Source of the DNA: Carposina sasakii
Taxonomy: Eukaryota > Arthropoda > Insecta > Lepidoptera > Carposinidae
DNA: 64,000 nt
Assembly: GCA_014607495.2 (NCBI GenBank)
Contig: CP053165.1
Location: 2,908,906 to 2,972,905 of the forward strand
Direction: 5' to 3'
Below the pieces are notes generated by a model, which was not told the DNA's origin, did no database searches, and saw only the letters and a list, made by a program, of their open reading frames with translations. The position numbers were made by a program, and so were the translations under genes. This document shows positions 34,313 through 44,077 of the stretch, one piece after another. Position 1 is the first letter of the stretch, and each line of letters opens with the position of its first letter.

Positions 34313-35094
34313 AATAATAGATTAAATACCATAGAATGACATAAGAGGAGAACAATCAGATACAGGCGAAATTAGTTGTCCCGGCAGTCAGCCGATTTAT
34401 GTACGAGTAAGTATGTAATAATAATATTAAAACATGGCGAACTTAAGCCCAGTTTAAAATGTCTTTGTCGTAAAATAAAGTTATCACCTACCTACGTACC
34501 TATCACCTCGATATGTTACCGTTTCGTGGAAAAACGGTCAGAATCTATTGATGAAAGTTTTTTACCAAAGTAGGTACATTAAGACATAGGTACGGGCAAT
34601 GACACAAAGGAAATTTGTCGGAACATTTTCCTTTTCAAAAGTCCACGTGTATGGCAATACCAATAGAAGCTGTAACTTTTGGGAATTCGCCGGGAAAAGC
34701 TGGAAGAGAGTGGGTGTAATTTTCTTGTGAAAATAAAAAAAATATTTGTAAATGGCTTGCGTGTGTCCGTAAAGTGATGTTTTCTGGTAGATAAGTTATA
34801 TTTTGTTTACTTGTGATGTGAATGTGAATGACACGCACTTAGCGTGTGCATGGTTTTATATGCAGGTAAGCTCAGTAAAACTTTAGCCGGAATACGTACT
34901 CTTCGTGGGCTCATGTAGTTTGTTTCTGCAATTATACCTATATGTTAATCATATTTTTATGATATTTCATAGGATCTTTCGATGTGGACTAGTAGAGCAT
35001 ATTTTTATCCTATCCCACTAAAATATATGAAATGTGAAAGATCTCTATCATGCAAAAGCTACAGAACGGATTTTGATGAAAGTATAAGCAGTTA

Positions 35095-35190
35095 AATGGC
35101 TATGGGCAAATACCCCCCATGGCAGTCTTGTGGCGTGCCCCGGGGGAGGCCTACGTCCAGCAGTCGACTGCAATTGGCTGATGATGATGA
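35095..35190 (+). repeat. LINE-tailed SINE, 5'-truncated copy
   Basis: From GGCTATGGGCAAATACCCCC through GTGGCGTGCCCCGGGGGAGG to the GATGATGATGATA tail. An AAGCAGTTAAAT(A/G)GCT string precedes it (from about 35086) and follows it (from about 35190), consistent with a target duplication of about 15 bp. Confidence 0.75.
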
Positions 35191-35799
35191 TAAGCAGTTA
35201 AATAGCTTATACATCAAAATTACACAATTACACATATATGCTATTTCCTGTGGACAAAGTAGGAAAGAAATAGGCTCAGTTTGACCACTCTACTCTCTAC
35301 TATCCCTTTAATATTATGCCGACTATTGCACTACAAATTAACATGATCCATTATGACAAATAAATTCCATCCCTAAGAATAGGGGTATAGAAGTGGATTT
35401 AGAAATATGCGTGAATACTACAAACATAGATACAAATAGTTTTTGCTGTATTTACATAATCGCTATTCAGATCCGGTAGTTAATTTTCTTTATCGGTTAA
35501 AACGCTATCAAAAGTTACAAAATTATCAAAGACAATAGAACAAAACACTAAACGCTCGTAGATAAAATATATTCAAAACACACTGAAAACTATAGACTAG
35601 AGCTATGTGGTTATTAAGGGAACTTTAATTTCAATAAATATCTACGTTATGTATCGACATACAAAAAATACAAAAACATGTAAAAAACATTAACACAAAA
35701 AGGTAAGTATATTAAGTGTCACCATTTAAGGATAAATTTAATATTTATGAATACATCCAGATCTATATATTTTCGGCATCTACGTTCATCCACATCGGT

Positions 35800-36022
35800 G
35801 TAAGTGAACCATACTGTACAGACTGTACGTAAAAGTACACCCCAGCGTTTTAGGGACTCCACGCCCCGCAAATACACGGGTGCGATTCAGTTGTCTCCCG
35901 GCAGCCATAGCGTCCGTTTCGTGTCTGTATTGACGGACTTTCGTGTACGAACTTTTCGAAACATTAACAAATATTATTGTTACAAAAGTGCGTGCAGGCT
36001 TGAGTGTTACGTGCAAGTTTCG
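35800..36022 (+). promoter_or_regulatory. Candidate promoter and non-coding first exon (possibly of the connectin-like gene)
   Basis: A GC-richer island contains an arthropod initiator ATTCAGTTG (TCAGT at 35887-35891). Roughly 135 bp downstream, CAAGTTTCG is followed by a good donor GTGAGT at 36023, then a T run. The pattern fits a 5'-UTR exon. The only downstream orphan acceptor I can support on this strand is at 51629-51630, ahead of the connectin-like coding exon. The link is inference only. The ORFs here have no motif. Confidence 0.3.
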
Positions 36023-36869
36023 GTGAGTTTTTTTTTTGCTATTTTATTAACAAGTTTCGTGTTTCCGAGAAATTATTCTCGCGATTTCTTGTAGTGCAGC
36101 GAATTCTTTTATTATTGGCCGGTTGCACGATAGTTTTGTGGTTTACTGTAAGTTTATAGCAAGTATAATAGGTTTTTGATTATTTTACCACTTCGTCCTG
36201 TATTAATGTACTCGTATTTAACAACGTTCATTCGATCCAATGCAGGGAGAACATTAACTACAGATGTAAGACAAAGTGTTACGTTATGGAAAATATAGTT
36301 CTTTTTCCTTTACATTAATGGAAATTTTTATCCGATTTCGTCTTGTGAAAATGCAGGACATAAATAAAAGCAGTATTTTTTATATAGGTACAACGTTTTT
36401 TTTTATATGACTTTGATACTGACATTCGATTATGGTCATTTTCACAGAACGTAGTCATTTTCTATTTATTATTTACTTAAAATAAACTGATTAAAATGCA
36501 TGTTATATATGTTATTCTTTGTTTAGGTATTTCAATAATTACTAATAAAATAAAAGTGATCAGCCTATGTGTAAAAACAGTTTTAAACTCTACATTCAAC
36601 AGTTTTTATTCTGAACTTTAATGGTTTTTAACTCAGCCTTTTCCAAGATATAAATATATACATCAATGTATATTTTAGTCTGAATGCGACTTTTTCCGTA
36701 CTAAATTCATATCTAAGAAGTCACGGTTAGTATTTTTGTGTTTTAAAACAACAGATTGCGAGTGATAGATACTCGTATATATTTTTGGCAAAAAGGAGTA
36801 GCACTCAAAACTGTTTTTCGTTATGTGTTGTGTTTTTATACAAAGATACACATTTTTCATACATATAAT

Positions 36870-37097
36870 TTTTTATCTATACATATAATAAAATTGTAAC
36901 GGATCGTTGTTTGTGCACGCTAATCTCAGAAACGGCTGAACCGATTTCGATGCTGTTTTCAGGAATATATTGTGACAGGTCCCACTTAACACATAGGCTA
37001 CTTTTTATCCCGGCAAAATGTTTTTATCCCGGATAATTTCGATATTTTGTTTTTTTCTGCAGTCAACGCAGACAGAGTCGCGGGCGTCCACTAGTTT
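36870..37097 (-). repeat. CGCGACTTCGTCC-headed repeat, minus copy
   Basis: On the minus strand: AACTAGTGGACGCCCGCGAC head, ATCCGGGATAAAAACATTTT module, then GAACCGATTTCG-type middle inverted, ending TTTATTATATGTAT. A fairly complete copy of about 220 bp. Confidence 0.65.
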
Positions 37098-38934
37098 ATA
37101 TAAATAAATAAATATAAATGGAACACCTCAAAAATGCAATTAAAATGAACTGAAAATATTATTTATTTGTCAACTCAAATATGTTGCGTAAAATTGATAA
37201 TGTAAGAAAAATTGGGTCAAAGATAAACGAACTGAATCGTTTTAATTCGAGTCACCTAATGAAGTTTTGAGGAGGTGGCTTAAAGTTTGTCCAGAGAAAT
37301 TTAGTATCGCTATTGAGGGACTAACTCTACACTTATCATTCGTCGTTGACCATCCATTGCCACCCATTGCAAAAGAAAGCATTAACATTTCTTATCCAAG
37401 TGCCCTTTGAGAAAGAACCACTAAGCATCAGGGCTAAAATAGGAGGAAAATACCAAGACTGCTTTTCTACCAGAGATGCTGTGCAGCCATGCTGCGAAGA
37501 TGTATAAGCTGATGAGCTAAATTAGCTATGTAAGTAGGGCGAATAAGATTCACTATACCTATAAGTTATATATAATAGATGCGCCACCGCAAATAAAATT
37601 CGATCTACCCCCAATTGATATGTATCCCACGTAACGCTGTATGTACCATACACTGATGGCCTTTCCAATAGACGTGCTATGCTACGTTGCTAATAGACGC
37701 GTTTGACAACGGCTAGATAGTATCATGCGTTGGATACAAGTATACTGGGGCGGTCGAGAGTCTACCTTGATTATGACACCTCCACTTAACCCTTCGTCCT
37801 GAATGTTCGTTTTCATCCGAGTCACGTCGAGAAAATTGTCAATTGGCTACAAATGTGGCCGCCGCGGGCCAATCATACCTTTTGCCTTATCGAGGCATGT
37901 ATAGATCACAGGAGTTTAATTTATTGTACTTTACCTGATAAAGTTGCGTACTGGTTACTCTTTCTATGACTTACTAACGGTACATATTGTAACGAATAAA
38001 CATAACATTTTTGAAGACGCGAAATTGTGCTTAGATAAGACGAGATCATATTGAGAAATAGGTCTGGAGATAGATCTAATTCAATCCATTAATAAATTAA
38101 TTGCATTAGACCTACGTTCACATTCCCAAAAGATGTGATGAGATATTTTTTCGGCGCTACATTACTGAAGGAACAATCATAGTAGGTGTGGGAACCCAAT
38201 TTGAAGGAGTGCAATTATCTTCCAAAATTACGTTGTCCGGTCAAAACCTGCTCTGTGTGGTGGTTTATCTCAATCCAACGATTTTTTAATCAATCTAATA
38301 TACGGGAAATGTAGTAATATACATCACTGTTTAGATTATGCAATTATGCGATTATGCGATTATGTAAGGTCCTTAATATTTACCAATTTTATTATTAATA
38401 CTACGAGTAAAGTTCACAAAGAGTACCTACCCCTCTATCCAATCTTTATAAAAAACTACACGTTCTAAATTTAACAGTAAACGCTACGCTATCTTGACGC
38501 CCTACATACTACAATGTTTCACTTCCATCTCAGTCGGCTAAGTAAGAAAAATATAGTTCATAAACAGCCAGATCCAAGAGATTGTGGAAACGCTTGTGAA
38601 TCTGTCTCTAAGGCTTGTCGGAGCTTGTCCTAGATCAGTTCTGCAAAGAGGTTTACTAGACAATTTCAAAGGCAGTTTTAGAAGTGTAATTTTTTATTCT
38701 TAGGCGCTTCATCTTTGAAGTCTTTGTGTGTAATAAAGCTTCCTAAAATTGATATTAAAGAATTTGTTGTATATTTATACAGAATTAAATTTTAAAACTG
38801 CCCATTAAGGTTACTACGCGTGTTAGATTGCGTAGCTGTCTAATGCAAAATGCACTTTTGTTGGTTCGAAAAGCCTTTCAATTCATATTGAATATACCTA
38901 TATACACACGTCTGTCCAAAATGAGGTAGCTAAA
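37098..38934. other. Gene-free stretch
   Basis: No feature is recognised. Short GC-richer pieces at 37660-37900 contain inverted CCAAT motifs but no exon I can defend. Confidence 0.35.
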
Positions 38935-39125
38935 ATTATAAAATCATGAAAGACATTCCGCAACCACATTCAGCATAGCGGGGATTTATTATGTAAATGA
39001 TCAGTGACCAGTTGCTAGCTTATATATCGCCTGAGAGTCGACCCGAGTTTCATAGTTGACTCTTAGGACATGCACGGAAGGATATCCAGCTGATTGTGAG
39101 CATTCTAGTGAAGCCCCACATCAGC
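38935..39125 (-). repeat. Dispersed repeat family F, minus copy
   Basis: Carries CCACATTCAGCATAGCG, ATATCGCCTGAGAGTCGACC, GACATGCACGGAAGGATATC and AGTGAAGCCCCACATCAGCA. Confidence 0.65.
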
Positions 39126-39154
39126 ACAGGATAATATAAAAAAATATATGATAA

Positions 39155-39468
39155 TGATGATGATGATCTCCGACCGTATTTCTCTCTACGGAGATTGGCC
39201 AGGTACGCAGGAGATATAATGCACAAGTGTGTGCGCAAGCACAGATGCACTCTCTATAACATTACTCTCATAGTCCGATGGGACGGAAAGCCAACACGAC
39301 CGGAGAGAGATCAGGCGCAGGACCAACGGTTTTACGTGCTTTCCGAAGCTTTACAACATTAAAATCTGTACATGAAATAAATTCATTGGTACAGGCCTGT
39401 GACTGGGATCGAACTTACGCCTCCCGTTTGGAAGGTGCACGTCTTAACCACTGGGCTATCACCGCTTA
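39155..39468 (-). mobile_element. tRNA-headed SINE-A, copy 2
   Basis: On the minus strand it starts GGTGATAGCCCAGTGGTTAA and has the box B GTTCGATCCCAG. It runs through the body described for the 7706 copy and ends after a GTAGAGAGAAATACGGTCGG segment with ATC/GAT repeats. Strings like TAAAAAAATATAT lie just outside both ends (about 39137-39149 and 39467-39480), a likely target duplication. The LTR retrotransposon starts within the right-hand duplicate. Confidence 0.8.
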
Positions 39469-39481
39469 AAAAAAATATATA

Positions 39482-39938
39482 TGTCGGAGTGGTGACATCT
39501 GCCGGGTGTTAGCAAAGCACCTTGTGGCGCCATCTAGTTTGCTTGCTATGAAATGTTTACCTTATAGATTTGTGATTAAAGGAAACGTCAGGTAATAGTA
39601 CCTGGGTGGAATCAGAGATGGCGTTGTTCGAGGGTAAGTCGGTAAAGTTGTTCGACTGACAGTGACACTTGGTGGAACGCCATTATGGTGAAGACATTCG
39701 AATTGAGCGTTGGTTAGTAAACGTCATCTCTGGGATCACCACGTTTTCCTGGTATTGATTTGTATCCATTTAAATTAAGGCAATCGCGTGTTATTATAAA
39801 GTTAATCGTTTGTAATAATTAAATTCAATCTATCGGCTATCACCGCGTGATATTATTTACGACGCCTACGTTTACGAACTACACGTAATGGATCCTCGCG
39901 ATGATAATCTTACCGTGGAGAAGGACCCTACTACGTCA
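39482..39938 (+). repeat. 5' LTR (457 bp)
   Basis: Starts TGTCGGAGTGGTGACATCTG and ends CCCTACTACGTCA (TG...CA). A TATAAA is at 39795-39800. No AATAAA is seen. AGATGGCGCC (inverted, 39526-39535) resembles the insect CTCF motif. The gag ATG at 39888 lies inside the LTR, so the first 17 gag codons are LTR sequence. A possible primer-binding site TGGGATGCAACCCGG is at 39946, but I cannot match it to a tRNA with confidence. Confidence 0.9.
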
Positions 39939-41021
39939 TCAGACGTGGGATGCAACCCGGATCACCCACATGAAACACGTGCTTCAAATAGTGACTCGAG
40001 CGAAGAAAAATGGCGTCTTCTCTTCGAGCAACAAAATCAAAATTTTCTGGCGTTGGTGCAAGCAATAAAACTACCTGCATCTTCGGACTCTATTCGCCTT
40101 CCTGATTTCGACCCAGAGAAAAGAGACATCGACGCCCGAGCTTGGATAACGACCGCGGACATGTGTATCACAGATCGACAACGCCATGGATCTTCTCTGA
40201 TGATCGCGTTAAGCCACGCACTCAAGGGCGAAGCATCATCTTGGCTGTCTTCAATATCGTTTCCTAATATGACGTGGGCCGATTTTAAGGAGCTTTTCGT
40301 AGCAAGGTATGACTGTCCTGAAACTGCTGCTTCCTTTCTCATCAGTATGCACGACAAGAAACCGAGAGATAACGAGTGCCTGGCCTCATACGCCGCTACC
40401 CTCATAACATCCTTAATGGCAAGGTGGAATGGACTGACTACAGAACAGATAGCAATAGCCACTGTCTTAGCTCATATTTCAAAACAAGAGCCACGTGTTC
40501 AGAGGATTGCTATAACGACTGACATCAAGACGCGTAACCATTTACAAAAGGAACTGAAAGCTGTCTCGTTCCTGAAGAGAAGTTATTCATCAAGTATTTA
40601 TCGTGATGGACCCGACCTAAAAAGAAACCGACCTAATGGATCTGCTGTGACCATCAAGTGCTTTAATTGTGGACAACTAGGCCACAAATCTCTTCAATGT
40701 CGCAACAAAGCCAATTCGAAGAAGCAAGATGACCGGTCCAAACACAGGTCCTTTCACGGGGACCATAACTCGACCAACCAACCTACAGGGAGAACCGATC
40801 GCATCACCTGCTTCAACTGCCGGGAACAAGGCCACTATGCATCCGACTGCCCGAAGAGGAAAATCAAGGAGGGGAACAACGGTACCGGCGGCGGCACTGG
40901 AACTGGTCCAGCTAAGGAAAAGCGAGTAGACGGGTGCATTGTGAATGCGCCTTCGGGTTCTCTGCGTCACTCTGGTGAGTCATTCCATTTACTTACGACT
41001 CAGGTTCAGAGTGTTCCTTAG
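39888..41021 (+). CDS. gag: Gag polyprotein of the LTR element
   Basis: 377 residues. The N-terminal 17 residues are encoded by the LTR and are acidic. The middle is a helical capsid-like region of the retrotransposon gag type (around residues 70-210). Two CCHC zinc knuckles follow: C258-C271 (CFNCGQLGHKSLQC) and C308-C321 (CFNCREQGHYASDC), with basic and Gly-rich linkers. Gag would package the element RNA in cytoplasmic particles. The frame is intact. The protease frame overlaps its end by 43 nt and is in -1, so Pol would need -1 frameshifting at about 40979-40994. No classical slippery heptamer stands out. The start is the first ATG with a long open frame after the TATA box; a later start would lose the capsid N-terminus. 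Confidence 0.85.
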   Translation: MDPRDDNLTVEKDPTTSSDVGCNPDHPHETRASNSDSSEEKWRLLFEQQNQNFLALVQAIKLPASSDSIRLPDFDPEKRDIDARAWITTADMCITDRQRHGSSLMIALSHALKGEASSWLSSISFPNMTWADFKELFVARYDCPETAASFLISMHDKKPRDNECLASYAATLITSLMARWNGLTTEQIAIATVLAHISKQEPRVQRIAITTDIKTRNHLQKELKAVSFLKRSYSSSIYRDGPDLKRNRPNGSAVTIKCFNCGQLGHKSLQCRNKANSKKQDDRSKHRSFHGDHNSTNQPTGRTDRITCFNCREQGHYASDCPKRKIKEGNNGTGGGTGTGPAKEKRVDGCIVNAPSGSLRHSGESFHLLTTQVQSVP

Positions 41022-41833
41022 TTAAAGAATCGATTGCTTTGAAATTTAGTGGTAAGCGAATTTATGACAATGTTTCTATGACTGGTATAGGACAAACTTC
41101 TATAGCCTCGACCATGCAAATTTTAACGACAATTGACATTGACAATATTAACTTTGAGATACTCCTTCATGTTTTACCTGACCATTGTTTGCGATACAAC
41201 ATTATGATCGGACGTGAAGTTCTAGCTATCGGTTTGACTGTACATATGTCGGTAGATAAAGTACGTTTCGAGAAAATTAACATAGTCGAATCATGTGATG
41301 TAGTTGCAAATAATGGTATAGACCTTGACTTGGTAGATACTGACGTTAGTAATGAATACAGACCTAGGTTGATTGAGATTTTAGAACGGTTCAAGCTTAG
41401 TTTCATTACCGGTACACCTACTTCTCCTGCTGACACTGAACCTATGCAGATACGGCTCGTAGACCCGCACAAGACGGTAAATCGTCGCCCATACAGGCTG
41501 ACCCCAGATGAACGTCAGATTGTGAGGAGCAAGATCAACGAGCTGCTTAATGCTAAGGTAATTAGACCTAGTTCTTCACCGTTCGCAAGCCCGATACTTT
41601 TGGTAAAAAAAAAAGACGGTTCAGATAGAATGTGTGTCGATTATAGGGAGTTGAACGATAACACCGTTGCTGACCGTTTTCCTTTACCACTCATATCTGA
41701 ACAGATTGCTAGGTTGCACGGAGGACATTTTTTTACAATTTTAGATTTAGCATCGGGATTTCACCAGATCCCTATCGAGTCGGAGTCCATAGAGCGCACA
41801 GCATTCGTCACAACTGAAGGTCAGTATGAGTAG
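40979..41833 (+). pseudogene. pol: pol part 1: protease and first half of RT, ended by a stop codon
   Basis: This frame opens after a TGA at 40976-40978. The aspartic protease active site DSG is at 40997-41005, followed by GIGQT and a hydrophobic LLHVLP stretch ending in IGRE. After a spacer come the RT N-terminal motifs RPYRLTPDERQ, SPILLVKKKDG, YRELN and motif A with the catalytic Asp in FTILDLASGFHQIP. A TAG at 41831-41833 stops the frame just before the conserved MPFGL motif, at a position where the family normally has a Trp codon. One G-to-A change would explain it. It therefore cannot give full-length RT without readthrough. Confidence 0.85.
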
Positions 41834-42880
41834 CTTACTATGCCCTTCGGTTTGAAAAATGCTCCTGCAGTGTTTCAACGTGCTCTCATACATGCTCTAG
41901 GCGATCTCGTGAACAAGTACGTTGTAGTGTACATGGATGACGTGCTAGTTGTGGCCAGTAACATCGACGAAGCTTTCGATAGACTAAAGGTAGTATTAGA
42001 AGTTCTTTCTGGGAAGGGATTTTCGTTAAATCCTAAAAAGTGCTCATTTCTGAAAGAAAAAGTAGAGTACCTAGGCTTCGAGGTGCGCCGAGGTCAAATT
42101 CGTCCGAATCCACGAAAGATAGTTGCACTTACCGCTTTACCACCGACCGGCGCTCTTAATAATCAAGGTAGATTTTATGATTTTCATTTTGATTCGGGTG
42201 CTGAGTGTTCACTAATAAAAGAAAGCGTTGCATCAAGTTTCAATGGTAAAAGAATTGCTAAAACTGTCTCTCTAACGGGAATTGGTCAAACCAGTGTATT
42301 CAGCACCCAGCAAATACTGTGTAATGTTGAAATTAATGATTATTGTTTAGAACTTTTATTACATGTTTTACCCGATGTGTATATGCGTAGTGATATTATG
42401 CTAGGTCGTGAAATATTGAGTCAAGGCTTCGTTATTAACTTGTCAACAAATAATTTTAGCATTTCAAAACAAAATAATTTGACAGTTTTAAATTGTGACG
42501 TTTTAACCGATTCTAGTATCAGTAACGACTTTAGTAATGTTGACACAGATATACCCTCTTGTAAAAAGTCAGATCTTTTAACTATTTTAGGTGAATATTC
42601 CAGTTATTTTACAACAGGTTTGCCAAAAACTCGTGTAACTACAGGTGAACTCGAAATTCGATTAATTGATCCGAAGTATAGAGGTCCTTTTAGGGTATCG
42701 GAGGTACTTGAAGGTAATCGTTATGTTCTTAAAGCCCTTAATTCCAATAGAACCTATAAGTACGCACATGACAGACTTAGGCGAATGCCTGCGAATGACA
42801 TTACCAATGACACGCTGACATGTGACCGTGATGATAATCTGTGCGAACTTGACGGGGATGGACCGTCATGTTCTAATTAA
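41834..42880 (+). pseudogene. pol: pol part 2: second half of RT fused to a second protease and an integrase tail
   Basis: Same frame as part 1. It starts at MPFGLKNAP and has the catalytic YMDD at 41930-41941, then the RT palm and thumb up to about 42140. There the sequence jumps to a second aspartic protease (DSG at 42191-42199, then GIGQTS and LLHVLPD...LGRE), diverged from the first. That copy stops in the protease-RT spacer at about 42675 (LIDPK) and jumps to the integrase C-terminal GPF motif (YRGPFRV, then YKYAHDRLRRMP). It stops at 42878-42880. Both joins keep the frame. RNase H and the integrase core are missing, so this is a recombinant between related element copies. Confidence 0.85.
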
Positions 42881-42930
42881 TGTTGAGTTGACTGATTGAG
42901 AGTGGTTTACGGATACCGGATAGAGGTATT

Positions 42931-43075
42931 CAAGAGTCACTGGATGGAAGTGACTAGACTGGTATACGGAAGCTGGATGGAAGTTTCCAAGAGTCACTGG
43001 ATGGAAGTGACTAGACTGGTTTACGGAAGCTGGATGGAAGTTTCCAAGAGTTGCTAGATTGAGGCAACTAGACTT
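42931..43075 (+). repeat. 57-bp tandem repeat, about 2.6 copies, in the element's 3' region
   Basis: The anchor CAAGAGT recurs at 42931, 42988 and 43045. Units contain CACTGGATGGAAGTGACTAG and GGAAGCTGGATGGAAGTTTC. It lies directly after the integrase-tail stop. Confidence 0.85.
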
Positions 43076-43140
43076 ACTTGACTGACGTTACTCTATATGG
43101 ATTGTGTATACTGTAGCCTTGTTTTGGAATTATTTACCTT

Positions 43141-43530
43141 GTGTGTGCCATGCCGTTTGGTTTAAAGAACGCCAGTTCAGTTTATCAGCGGGCTATAGCA
43201 AGAGCTTTAGGTGAATTAGCTCATAGTTATATTGTTTCTTACATTGCTGACCTGCTGGTATTGTATTCTACAGGAGAGCAGGGGTTGGAACGTCTACGAC
43301 GTGTCTTAGATGTGTTCATTAAGAATGAAAAACGTAATCAAGTTAAACTAGATCCTAAATTTTAAGGACCGTATAAAATTTAATTGTTAGATGGTGATAG
43401 ATACCGACTAAAATCTTTGTCTTCAAATCGAACCTACAAATATTCGCACGATCGGGTCCGTAGGGTGCCAGACCATCAAGTTCCTAGTAATTTTGATATC
43501 GAAATTAATATGACCTCAGAGTCTAAATGA
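43141..43530 (+). pseudogene. Third pol fragment: RT piece joined to another integrase tail
   Basis: It opens at MPFGLKNASSVYQRA, the same RT motif as part 2 but a different sequence. The YxDD box reads YIAD, losing the first catalytic Asp. After about 60 residues it passes to KLDPKF, a TAA stop (43363-43365), then an in-frame GPYKI integrase-tail remnant with another stop and NRTYKYSHDRVRRVP, ending at 43530. This copies the RT-to-integrase-tail layout of part 2 with different sequence, so a third related element contributed. Confidence 0.75.
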
Positions 43531-43623
43531 ATGAATTTTCATATGCGATGTACAAGTTACTGACCGGTTTTTTTTAAATTGTGACTTTGACAAACCCTTG
43601 ACAGACAGTAGTATGTATTTGTG

Positions 43624-43800
43624 GGAAACCGAAGGACCGTGTTTCCGTAGTAGGTAGCCGATGGACTGTGCTACATGTGTGTGTTGGAAACCGAAGGACC
43701 GTGTTTCCGTAGTAGGTAGCCGATGGACTGTGCTACATGTGTGTGTTGGAAACCGAAGGACTGTGTTTCCATAGTAGATAGCCGAAGGACTGGCTATATG
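43624..43800 (+). repeat. 62-bp tandem repeat, about 2.9 copies
   Basis: The anchor GGAAACCGAAGGAC recurs at 43624, 43686 and 43748. Units include GTGTTTCCGTAGTAGGTAGC and CGATGGACTGTGCTACATGT. Different sequence from the 57-bp array. It lies between the third pol fragment and the 3' LTR. Confidence 0.85.
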
Positions 43801-44077
43801 ACTAACTGTTACTGTAATGTTGACCGAAGGAAAGGTCTGACTGATTTAAACGTATGTGCGAGTCTGCTTATCTTTTATTTTTTATGTCTTTACGTAAAGA
43901 TTTTGGGAACTTGACGGTCGATGAGCGATTTTTGTGATTTCATGAACTATTGTAATAAGAAGTCTTTAAATTTAAGTTAAGTCAGAATGGGCCGAGCGCT
44001 AGTATGTGCCAGAGGCTCTTTGGTTATTTTCTCTTGCAGATAAGTCCCACGAGGACGTGTGAGGCGCAGGACGGCCG

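Noticed and set aside
40037..40462. Minus-strand frame of 141 aa opposite gag
   Set aside because: Shadow of the gag coding frame with no motif of its own.
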